Source: Hetaerina americana
Taxonomy: Eukaryota > Arthropoda > Insecta > Odonata > Calopterygidae
Direction of reading: 5' to 3'
Length of the DNA stretch: 64,000 bases
Assembly (NCBI GenBank): GCA_022747635.1
Contig: JAKTNV010000024.1
Coordinates: 744,001-808,000 of the forward strand
The notes under the pieces are model-generated. The model was not told the DNA's origin. It saw only the letters and a list, made by a program, of their open reading frames with translations, and did not search any database. Made by a program: the position numbers and the translations under genes. This document shows, piece by piece, positions 50,451 through 61,200 of this stretch. How positions within the stretch are numbered: the first letter of the stretch is position 1; each line of letters starts with the position of its first letter.

Positions 50451-51368
50451 CGAGGGCGGTTCAATAAGTGTTTGATAACAAAGGGTATTCCTGAGGGAAG
50501 TTTATGTTATCATCGTGTGCTGCCATCTATCAAACGACGGCGAAACAAATTTCAGACTGATTTAAAGGTTAGTTTGGATTTGGCAGCCATTCGATTAAGA
50601 CGTGTTTTGTGATTTTCGCTAAGATGGAAATAGAGCAGTATCGTTCGGTAATTCGCTTTTTGTTTTTGGATGGAAAGAATTGCGAGGAGATAAAAGCAAA
50701 GTTGGATGCTGTTTATGGGGACACTTCGCCATCTATGACCATAGTTAGATATTGGTTCAACGAATTTATACGTGGGCGAACATCTGCTTTTGATGAGGAG
50801 TGACCAGGACGCCCGGTAGACGTGGTTACCGAGTAAATCATTCAATAAGTCCACGCCGTGATTCTCGCTGATCGACTAACGAAAGTTCACGAAGAAGCAG
50901 AGGCCGTGGGTGTGTCGACCGGAACGGCAATAAATATTTTACATGATAAGTTGGCGACGATAAAATTGGCCCGGTGGGTGCCGCGATTGCTCACGGTGGA
51001 CAACAAGCTGAACCAACCGGCTGTCAACTTCGAACTTTGAATGAACTACGGTATGAATTGCTGCCGCATATCCCCGCATTGCTGCCGCATATCACCCGAT
51101 CTGGCTCCCTGCGACTTTCTCCTATTCTCTAGCATGAACAAATGGCGCGCAGGAAAAAAATTTAGCTCAAACGAGGAAGTTATCGCCGAGAGAGAGGCGT
51201 ATTTTGGAGAGTTCGACAACTCCTATTTTTGCAGGGGTTAAAAAAATGGCCGGAACGTTGGGAGAAGTGTATCTTTCTAAAAGAGAACTATATTGAAAAA
51301 TAAAAAAAAATGTTTTTCAAAAAATGGTTTCTCCATTTCTAACACGGGTACTTATTGAACCGCCCTCG
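50451..51368 (+). mobile_element. internally deleted mariner with perfect terminal repeats
   Basis: The 19-base ends CGAGGGCGGTTCAATAAGT (50451-50469) and its exact reverse complement (51350-51368) are flanked by TA on both sides (50449-50450, 51369-51370), the usual mariner target duplication. At 918 bp it is about 350 bp shorter than a full mariner. The missing part is the catalytic core. Perfect ends and flanking TA suggest it moved, or was internally deleted, while its family was active. It could only be mobilised in trans. Confidence 0.9.
50624..51300 (+). pseudogene. mariner transposase, catalytic core deleted
   Basis: From ATG 50624 the N-terminal DNA-binding half is readable: EIKAKLDAVYGD, a YWFNEFIRGRTSAFDEE linker broken by a stop, ILADRLTKVHEEAEAVGVS and ARWVPRLLTVDN. 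The sequence then jumps, through two copies of GCTGCCGCATATC (51058-51096), to SPDLAPCDFLLF. It continues with KKFSSNEEVIAEREAYFGE and ends in NYIEK near 51300. The first and second catalytic aspartates are absent and the third (in APCDF) remains. The family normally has about 345 codons. Confidence 0.8.
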
Positions 51369-51370
51369 TA

Positions 51371-53195
51371 ATGCTATATTAGTGTCTGTGATTGGAAATC
51401 ATTAATTTCGTTTTGCGTTTTATGTACACACTGTATGATTGCAAAGTGTCATAATCTCAACCTATCCAATAAGTTAAATTGAACATCAGCCGGTAATATT
51501 CCACACAAACTAAACCACTCGAAAATCGGTACTCATTTTCAGTTTTTTTCAAAAGAAAATCCGTAGTCTGAGGTCAATGTGGTGTATTTTATGAAAGCCA
51601 ACTCATATATTGCTAACTGTCCACACTGTCATGTCTATCCGTACGAAATAAGCCCTCACCCCATCGAGATTCTTTGTTAGATCCCGTTATGAAAATTACC
51701 CAACCTTTATCTTGATTCACTTGCAGACCCGCTATAGAGGTTACCATAAAATTATTCTAGTCATTTATTGGAGGTGGGAAACTAGCACGCGAAGCAAATT
51801 CCAGAGGGGGTCGAGGGTTTGGAGAGTGGATTCGGAGGCATGGCAACGCTTAAAGGTACATCCGATCGTTGGCAAGAGTAACCCATATATTCGTCTTAGT
51901 GTGAGCAGGGCAGTAAGGGGAGAGGATTAGGAACCTGGAGAAGGAGCAGGGAAGGTCGGAGGGAGCACCTCTCTCGAATCATCCAGTACCACTTCCGTTT
52001 CTGGGAAGGAACCTGCTCCTCCATTATTGGCAATGCCTGAATGTGAAGGGGTGGGGTCCTCACCCTTCATCCCTCACCCTCCTTCACCTTTCAACCTCCA
52101 AAATTCGCCGTTCACACCGCGTCCTTTGTGCTCCCATGCCTTGAGTTTTTATACGGCCCTGGTAGCGGGGAAAGTGAAGGCAGAAGCCGAGGTCGATCCG
52201 AAGTCTCTGCTCGAAGCACCGTTCCGGCGGGGAAAGTGGCCGCTAATTCGATGGATGGATGCATGAGAAACGGTGGTATCCCTCCGAGGCAGGGAACCAG
52301 CTCCGGAGTAAAAAGTGTTACGGGTCCGATAGTGTGGGTGAGCAGAACAAAGCTCTTGGGCAGAATCGATGATCTGTAAGAATGCAGCACCTCCCATACC
52401 CGCTTCTCCCGGCCCCATAAAATCTTGAAGGGCCAGCTAGCCTGAATAAGGGATATATGTATATATTTTTTCTCAAGCGTACTTCTCATGCTTCCTTTTT
52501 CTGAAGCTTTCGTTTGCGTCATTTCCCCTCAGATATGCCATCAAACGCTATTATTTCTCCTTCGCCCGACGGCGTCGCATGAATTAATTTTAATCACGTT
52601 CCTCCTTCCGTCTCCGTCCATCACCGTTTTTCAGCATTTTTTTCGCTCAATTTCGTCGCGTGTCGCTATAAGGAGACCTAGGGAATTTCTCATCGCAGAA
52701 GCAGCGAATACTTCATTAGTCCTACGATCAGACTCAATTTCTCCTAAGAGTATGATATCTTTGGCAGCTTTATAAAGTTCTTTTTCATCAATAAATATAT
52801 GAACTATTCATATTAAGGTCAATAGAAAGCTAACTTATTCAAGGATGTATCCATAGTATGTGCTTTATAAAAGACTCTGTTTCATATTATCAGCCAAAAT
52901 ATTTGATTTCTTTAATTATAAGGTAAGAGAATATACTGATTCTTCAATATTCAGTCTATTTTTTGCCTCCACCAACTCTCGTGGGATGTTTCCATATTTT
53001 TCTCCAATAATAACTTTCAAGATTCTTATTCCTATAGCTAAATGATTTCTTCAAATTAACTATTTAGGCTATATAAAATAAAAAATTAGTTCTCTTCAGA
53101 TTTACTTCTTATTCTTTACGTTGCATAATTTCATAGTCTTTAAACTGCCATAGTTTGTACTAATATCAACTCATGCACGACTATATAGTCGTGTT
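51371..53195. other. no recognisable gene; one GC-rich block
   Basis: A GC-rich, CpG-containing block lies at about 51930-52400. Overlapping frames on both strands (up to 136 codons) have no domain. AT-rich sequence follows to the microsatellite. Confidence 0.4.
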
Positions 53196-53204
53196 TATAT
53201 ATCA

Positions 53205-53205
53205 A

Positions 53206-53282
<77 letters not shown>
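53205..53282. repeat. (TA)n followed by (CA)n microsatellite
   Basis: About 60 bases of TA, then about 18 bases of CA, ending exactly at the left terminal repeat of the next mariner. Here the expected TA target dinucleotide is replaced by CA. Confidence 0.95.
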
Positions 53283-53283
<1 letters not shown>

Positions 53284-54035
53284 GAGGGTCATCCGGAAAG
53301 TAGTACCCGTTCGTGCCGCATGAAGTGCTGACGACGCGAGTAGCCGCTGGACGAGGTCAGATAGCTTCAGTGGCTTGTCTGCCTTCTCTGAGCCAAGTTG
53401 CGTGACGCTAGCATTGCCTGTGTTGTTTCTGTGATTGTTTACAATGTTTAAAAAAATTGAGAACGCCGCCAGTTGTGAAGTGAGGGCAGTGATTAAATTC
53501 CTCAATGCAAGAAACGTTCGCCCATGTGATATTCATCGCCAATTAAAGGAGGTGTATGGAGACAATGTAATGGACGAGTCGTCTGTTCGGCGGTGGTGTC
53601 GCAACTTCAACATGGGGAGGGGGAACACACACGACGATGAGCGTTCGGAGAGACCGTCTGTCATTACAGACCAACTGGTGAGCTCAGTTGACGAATTCGT
53701 GAGGAACGATCGGCGCGTCACAATTGATGACATCTGTGAGCATTTTCCCAATGTTTCTCGAACAATTGTTCATGAAATTGTTAAACACCATCTGCATTAT
53801 GCAAAAATTTGTGCAAGATGGGTCCCTCGCGTATCTCAATGAGCTGGCGGCGAAGGACTATGCAGCAGGAATACAGAAACTTGTCACACGTTATGACAAA
53901 TGCCTTAATTTGCTTGGAGATTATGTTGAGAAGTAGTTTAAAGTATCCTCTTTCAAATAAAATTTTTTATGTTTGTTAATATTTACTTTTGTGTCTTTAT
54001 TTCACGAACGGGTACTACTTTCCGGATGACCCTCG
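53283..54035 (+). mobile_element. internally deleted mariner, 33-bp perfect terminal repeats
   Basis: The first 33 bases (53283-53315, beginning CGAGGGTCATCCGGAAAGTA) and the last 33 (54003-54035) are exact reverse complements. The right flank starts with TA and the left flank ends in CA within a (CA)n run. At 753 bp it lacks roughly 500 bp of a full element. A polyadenylation-like AATAAA lies after the transposase stop. Perfect ends argue for fairly recent activity of this family. Confidence 0.9.
53435..53938 (+). pseudogene. mariner transposase, N-terminus fused to C-terminus by deletion
   Basis: The frame from ATG 53435 (or 53443) gives an intact N-terminal half of about 130 residues: EVRAVIKFLNARNVRP, HRQLKEVYGDN, DDERSERPSVITDQLV, RRVTIDDICEHFPNVSRT and ARWVPR, covering both helix-turn-helix motifs. 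About 53827 marks the deletion point. Beyond it, in another frame, the normal C-terminus appears (YLNELAAKDYAAGIQKLV, then GDYVEK and TAG at 53936-53938). All three catalytic aspartates are gone. The conserved DNA-binding part could in principle still be made as a short protein ending at 53842, but nothing here shows expression. Confidence 0.85.
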
Positions 54036-54157
54036 TATATATATATTTGATCTGTAGATCTACAATGTGAATGCCCCTTACGTGTTATGTGCTACCTGTT
54101 TTATTTTTTGTCCTATTGTGCCGTTATATTGCTCTCGTGAGTGATTCTATGTCATCA

Positions 54158-54231
54158 AGATATATATATATATATATATACATATATACATACATAAAAA
54201 TACATATATATATACATATTATTTATATATA
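54158..54231. repeat. (TA)n/TACATA microsatellite
   Basis: TA-rich simple repeat with TACATA variants, abutting the left end of the next mariner and providing its TA target. Confidence 0.9.
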
Positions 54232-55507
54232 TAAGGTCTGTTAAAAAAGTATCGCGAATTTTGAATTTTCTCGGGTTACATATATTTAATGCTCGATTTT
54301 TTTGTTGCGTTATGCTGGTACTTATGTCTCTCACGCATACCGAAATGTTCAGTTAATTGTTGACAGCCGTTTTGCTTGGACGTGCTTTGGCTGGTCTTCG
54401 ATTTTTGCCTGCTCCAAAAAATGGATCAAAGAATCTGTATCAAATTTTGTGTGAAAAACGAAATTAAGTGTGTGGATACATTCCCAATGTTGACTGTGGC
54501 ATATGGAGAAGCTACCTTGAACCGAAGCAATATTTATCGGTGCACGAAATGTTCTCAGAGGGCCGAGAAGATAAGGAGGACGAAGAGTGTGCCGGACGCC
54601 CGAGCAGTTAAACAAAAGACGAACACATTGATGAAGTGAAAAAAATAGCATTTGCCAATCGTCGAATCACCATTGAGAGGACCTGCTGAGCACCTAAATT
54701 GGCTCGTGCCATTCAATTTTTACAAATGATTTGGGCATGACACAGGTCGCCGCGAAATTCGTACCGAAATGCTCAATTCCGACCAAAAACATCAACGCGT
54801 TAAAATTACTAATGAGGCGTTGGACTCTTTCCGCGACGATCCAAATTTGCCCCAGCAGGTCGTGACTGGTGATGAATGATGGGATTATGGTTATGACGTG
54901 GAAACTTAAGTTCAATCATCCCAATGGAAGCTGCAGCACGAGCCAAGGCCGAGAAAAGCGCGCCTAGTTCGGTCGAATGTGGAAGTTTTGCTCGCATTTT
55001 TCTTCAATAGCAGGGGCATGGTGCATCATTAGTTCTTGCCACAGGGTAGAATGGCAAATTAGGAATATTACCTGCTAGTTATGCGCAATTTTTGCGAAGT
55101 AATCCGCCACAAACGCCCGGATTCGCGGAAGAACAAAAATTGGCTTTTGCACCATGACAATGACTTTGCTTACACATCGTTTCTTGGGCGCAAATTTTTG
55201 GCCAAAACCAACTAACCAATGATGCCCCAGCCACCGCATTCCCCAAATCTGGCTCGTAGTGACTTTTTCTTGTTCCCGAAACTGAAGAGGCCCATTAAGG
55301 ACGACGCTACGCTACGACTGACGAGATAAAGACTGCAGGGGCCGAACAAGATCACAAAAAATGATTTTTCGAAATACTATAAAACGTTGGCACAAGTGTA
55401 TAATATCTAATAGGGATTACTTTGAAGGGGACAAAATGGATATTCATGAATAAATAAATAATTTTTGAAAAAACACAAAATTCGTGATACTTTTTGAACA
55501 GACCTCG
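54232..55507 (+). mobile_element. full-length mariner (DD34D), heavily mutated
   Basis: The left end reads TAAGGTCTGTTAAAAAAGTA and the reverse complement of the right end CGAGGTCTGTTCAAAAAGTA. They match over about 30 bases apart from a few changes, and the TA at the start may be a decayed CG. TA flanks both ends (54230-54231, 55508-55509). The length of 1276 bp is typical. Its ends differ from those of the mariners at 50451 and 53283, so it belongs to another subfamily. Confidence 0.85.
54421..55440 (+). pseudogene. mariner transposase (DD34D) with many stop codons
   Basis: The N-terminus begins MDQRICIKFCVKNEIK at 54421 and soon loses frame. From 54871 to 55261 a single frame holds VTGDE (aspartate codon 54871), a block with SQWKLQHEPRPRKARL, RGMVHH, LLHHDN (aspartate 55156) and SPNLARSDFFLFPKLK (aspartate 55261). 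The last two aspartates are 34 residues apart. At least five in-frame stops lie in that span, and PNL replaces the usual PDL. Substitutions outnumber indels in this part. Non-functional. Confidence 0.85.
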
Positions 55508-55509
55508 TA

Positions 55510-58160
55510 TATTGCATATTTCCAATTATTTTTTCCTCAGCAGCCTTAACTCTTTTCCATAAACCTAGTATAGTATATCATCAATGTCAACGAGGGAATG
55601 GGAGACTTTATTTAATTTATTCCTAACAATATTTAATTTATACGCTGAGCACAGGAAAAGCGGTGCCAGTTAGAGTAGAGATAATAATTCACCGTTTAAG
55701 AGATTAAGGGCTTCAAATAGATGCGCATTGATTCTCCAACTTTGTTCTCTGTTTAGCTGCACCTTTTTTCAACAAATTCGGGTGAGATTTAGTGGAAGTT
55801 CGTCATTATGAGATAAACAAAAATTGCACTTTTTCTCAGATTTAAAGCTGTGGAAAAGTGCTAATCTAAAAAATTCCTCCATTTCTCTCTCTAGAAAATT
55901 TCTCATGCAAGGCGCGACTTTGACGGAGGCGCTTCTCCAAGGGATTCCAAACAGTGGATCTGGTCGTGCAATGATTACTTACCATGGCAACAGAGACGAC
56001 ACGGGAAACTGATATTCCAATAAGTGTTTAAAAGGGAAACACGAAGAAACAATACTTTCCTGCATGCTTGCCAAGAAAACTCCAATGGTAAAAACAAGGT
56101 ATTCCTAACGTCGAGTAATTTTTTTCGTGATATTTTCTTTGAATGTAGGCATCTTCAAGCTGAAAAAGTATCCTATGAATGATTACCGAAGCATACAATG
56201 CTAGAGCATCATTGTTTCAGAATTGAAAGCATTGCCTCAGGAACAGATTTCCAATCTTTCCTTGACGTCGAAAGTGGTGGAGTCGGGCGAAGTCGAAATG
56301 AGGAATTATAATGAGGTCATACGGAGAAAATAAAGACAAATGAATGATTTAAAAATTTTAATGTAATCATTTTAATTTAACGATAAAAGAGACAAGAAAC
56401 AAAACTTAATCGGCCTTCATTTTTTCTTTCCACCTCAAAAAACGTCCGCCTTAATTTTCAATTAAATATCTTGGTTCTTGATCTTTGCCATATTAGTCTA
56501 ACAATTTCTTCCAAATTTTAAATATTCCGCACTTCATAATTTACTTTTCAAAGATAATCAGACTAGTTATAATGAAATTAAATAAGATAAAGTATTCCTA
56601 TACAACAACGTATCTTTTGGTGGTCGATGTATGAAATATATTTGGTTTTTACGAAGTAACGTACCTTAATTATTTTATTAATACACCTTACTATTGTTGT
56701 TTTAGCCACTGAGGAGAGGGAGTCAATGTCCCGATTTTACGGTACCCTAAAAGTGAATATGATCTGATAATGATTAAGGCTGTTTAAATAGGATAAACAA
56801 CGGAAATATACCGATAAGAATATTAAGAGAGAAATTACTTGAATTGATCAGTATTGTTGCTCTTACATAATTTGCTGTTGCTCTATCATGTCTTTCAACA
56901 TTCTGCTACCCTCTCGATATTTCCTCCATTCATTTTTCTGATACCTAATACCATTTTCTGGCATGAACTGTCGTCTGTCCATACCTGCCAATACGCTAAC
57001 AACCATTTTTTTCCCTTTCTGTTTAGTTTCTTTTTTTTCGCACAATTGCTCCACAAACTAAAATATATTCTTAATCGTTTTCCACCCGGTGCCACTCATT
57101 AGAATCAATCAATCGGAAAAGCTTAAAGCGTAAAATCCATGTTTCCTATAGTATCGTTCCTCTCTCAGAGAGTACAAAGACGATATAAAATTTCCGGCCT
57201 CGGGCGAAAAGTAACCCTTTCTTTGAAGCTCTTTGCAAAAGATACTTATTCCTTTTTTTCGTAAGATTTTTTCTTTTCTGAGTGAATATTTTCAAATAGC
57301 TATCCAAACCATGATGAAAAAAGTGAATTTGAGGAACTATCGATATATTTTTATTCTTAAGAATCATTCATTTCATTCATCATTTATTGGTTTGAGAGAA
57401 CGAATTATCAATTCGATATCATGACCTTTATTCCTATCCGAATATCTAATGAGAATAATTATCCAAGCCTGTTTCTGTCTATATTACTGTATTTCCAATA
57501 CATGACTTTCCTCTTATTTCATAAACACGAGTTTGGCGTTGGGTGACTCGTTATAAACTAATTCTTATTTTCATAGGCTTATTAAGTGTTTCTGCACCTA
57601 TTTTCTATTCATCATAGTGCTCGTTGAATATTTCAATGTCTCGTACGTCACTCAATTGATAAGCTGTTATTGGAGAGTTACACTGCTAGATAATTGATTT
57701 GTAAGTATAATAATAAGTAAGTAATAAGTAATTAATAAATAAGTAAGTAATAAGTGTCTATAAGTATAAACAGAATCTAAAAACGCAAATATTGATTCCT
57801 CAATATTTTTGCGCATTAACATATTTGTCGCATTGTTTTTATTTCTTGTACTAATATGATAACGGGAATATTCAACACCTATTTCCTTCTTGGCCTGAGC
57901 TTCGCCTATCTCCGAAATAATAAATATCGGAAAGACTCTGAACAGGCCAGATGCGTTAATATCTGTCATTGATATTCTAAACCACGGCTTTTAAGCAAAA
58001 ATATTTTATAAATACGTAATCCCACCATGGGAAGTATACAGGTACCTCTATAGAAGCACATTCCAGTATAACTCCATCAATTACTCCATTTACAGAACAT
58101 GTTATTATCATCTTATACAGCATATGTTAGAATATACTACTTATATGCACACGGGTGGGT
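55510..58160. other. no recognisable gene
   Basis: AT-rich with short frames. A low-complexity run of TAAG/TAA repeats lies at about 57702-57765. No other repeat, RNA or protein motif was recognised. Confidence 0.4.
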
Positions 58161-58161
58161 G

Positions 58162-58164
<3 letters not shown>

Positions 58165-58214
<50 letters not shown>
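58165..58214. repeat. (AT)n microsatellite
   Basis: About 50 bases of uninterrupted AT dinucleotides. Confidence 0.95.
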
Positions 58215-58217
<3 letters not shown>

Positions 58218-61200
58218 CTTCTAAGGTATTTTTTATTGAATTCCGCAATATGAGAACCAAAATTTCAATTTTTCTGCCCAGTATTAACGCCATTAAGGAT
58301 TGATTTGGAGCTAAAGAGAATTTTACTGAGCGCATGGCATCAAAATATATGTAAGTATAGCAACCGATATGAAGTCCGCTTTCTTCGCACTAGCTTTGAG
58401 TGCCAAACATCGATATCTCATTCCTCGCATTTCCTACGCAACAATCTCTGTCACGTGAACGCACAGAAATGTCAATTTTTTCTCTACTTTCATCTCCATA
58501 CCTTCCGCTTTTTATCGTTTCTTATCGTACACCCTCATCACAATTTCCCCTTTCCCTTCGCTATGTCATTTTTCTCGCATCCATCTCGTCTCCCTCGTCG
58601 TCATTCTTTGGTTCGCTACTAACTCCCTCCCATTCCGCACCGATACACAGCATCCCAAAGCTATTTTCGGTTGGGCCTTTTTGCACTCACCTCCCCCCCC
58701 TTCTGTATCGGGCGCGTTGTTTTTGTTTCACCTCACCCCATCGTCCGCCCTCGAATGCCACCTTGTTCCCTTCGCCCTCCTCCGCAGCCCACTCCTAACT
58801 TCTTCCGGCCTCGCCTTCCCACGCCCACAGGAAATCTTCCTCCCTCCCCTCCTCCTCCTCGAACCGTTGAGCTTTTGGTGGAGGATTTGACCCCAGAGGC
58901 ATTCTTCCTGCTGGAGTTGTAGCTCGTACACTTACTTAGTCTTCCCTCCTCCACGTCCACCATCCCGGGGTTTTATTCACGGTGCAAAGCGTAATTCTAT
59001 AGCTTCTATCAGCGAAATGATGAAATGAAATGACGCCTTCTATTTTTTTACCCTTCGCAGTTTCACCCTCCAAATAAAACCCGAGTGAGAATTTTGTGGT
59101 TTCCTCGAAGAATGCCAAGGGGCAAGTAAATAAATGACAACTCTTAAATATAAAAGCACACAGGATCGTAAACATTATCTTGATATCCTGGGAGATAAAA
59201 TAAAATTATTGAATATTATAAAACTGCATTCGATGCCGTCTCAGGCAATTAATTGTGTAGGTTTGTTTAACTCGTGAAGCAGTGTGAGTATTTATTACCG
59301 ATGTTTTTAACAATTCGCAATATAGTTTAGGAAACATGCTTGGTTATTCATATATGTATGATTTAATGCTTTTCAATCGGGAAACGTCATAATAATTGAA
59401 AATAATAATACACTAATTTTTTAAAAATATTAATACATGTCTCAATCCATTGATCCTCCCTCATAAGTACAATTTGTCACTTGCCCTTTCATGATATCTC
59501 ATTTTAAAAATTTCAGAGAACTGAAGATTCATCGTGGTTGATAAATATTCCCAATGGGAGCCCTTATGCATTATATTCTTTTTACTTTTACGTTACACGA
59601 TTCGTTACTGGACTCTCACTAGTGAGTTAACGCCCTGCCATTCCCAACAAATAATAATCTCGGCGCGGTGGAGGATTTATATTATTTCTTCATCATCTTA
59701 ATAGTCTTGACTTTTATAATTGAAACAACTTAAATTATAGTTTACCTTTCTTTGTAGTCACATTCTTCGATATAATTTATTCATGTTTTATGTTTTTATT
59801 CGGTGTTTGTACGATAAGTTCCCATTTATCACATACACAGTTATCATTATTTTTTCCTTTTATTAGTGCATTTAATTTCTTACTCATGTGTACAGAATAG
59901 AGTTTTTTTTAAATTAAGGCTATTTAGTTGCAAAGAAGATTATATGAGGAAATGAGAATTCATTTTTCAAGATGGATGGTTACAGAGTAAAGTCACTTGA
60001 TTGTTTTCCTACGGTCCTTTTACTACTCAAACAAAAGTTAAGAATAAATTATCGTCACTAATTATTTTTGACAACTAAAAATAGAAAGAAAACAGAACCC
60101 TTAAACTGAACGACAGCCTACTTCTATAAGTCTATATACACCTATATGTACTATCTGTTGCTCCATCCCAATTGTACGAGGGAGAGAGGGAGACTCTCGT
60201 ACTTCATACTCCTCTTTGCCCAACAATTTTATTTATCGGTCATTTTCGATGCTAATTTTCGAATCTCTTCATTTTCTTTCGCTGAGTTTTCCCAGTGATT
60301 CATGTTCTTAATCCAAACAACGGCGAACTCATCCCAAAGGTTTTGGCGTCGTATTTCTTCATTTACGAGCGAGGTTTCAGATTTGCCACCTGATTACGAG
60401 CGGATCTAGTGGGCTTAAAAATAATCAGAGCAAACACCTTCACAGTCTACGATTATCCACATTCCGATTTTCTCCCAATCAGTTTGAACAATAGGCGCAC
60501 CCTGGTTCCGATACAGCACCACTCGAACCCGACCCCGCGGCTAAGGGAAAACCTTGAATTCATCACTAAACTTCCGTCGCTCCTCCCATCCACTGTCCTT
60601 CTCACCCTCGGGCCACCCCTAGCCCGCCCTAATAATCCAATCTACTCCATCTTCCTTCCCCCAAAACCAACCACCTCTGCCCTTTCCCGTCCTCTCCTCC
60701 CCTAGTCATCCCTCCCACGCTGTCTCCCTGTCCCTATAAATTCCTTCACCTCTTTTATTCCGAAAAACGTCCCATCTTACCACCCTCTCTTCTCCCCTGT
60801 CTTCCTTGTTTTTTCTCCCTTGCCCTTACTTCTTCTTCTTCTCTCCTCCCTCCCCATAATCCAATCCAAACCATGTTTCCTCCTCCACGAGTCCACTCCC
60901 TCTTCCTTCCCTCAGCCTCCCCTCCTCCGCACCCATCCCGCGGCACACACCATCTCCGTTTTGTCAGAGGCATCGTCCTTCCGACCAACTTCCCAATTCG
61001 ATCGACAGGACAGGGTTCTCCCTCCCTAGCCACCCACTTCAAACCATCCCATCCCCTCCTTTCTCCCTCCAACCTCTCCCGTCTTCCATCCGGCCACCGA
61101 CCCCGACGTGTTCCTTCCCTGACGTCCCATCGACTCCCCCCTTCACCTCACAAAACCTTCCATACCAACAAAACTCTCGCCCGTCCCTCCCACGAATGCG

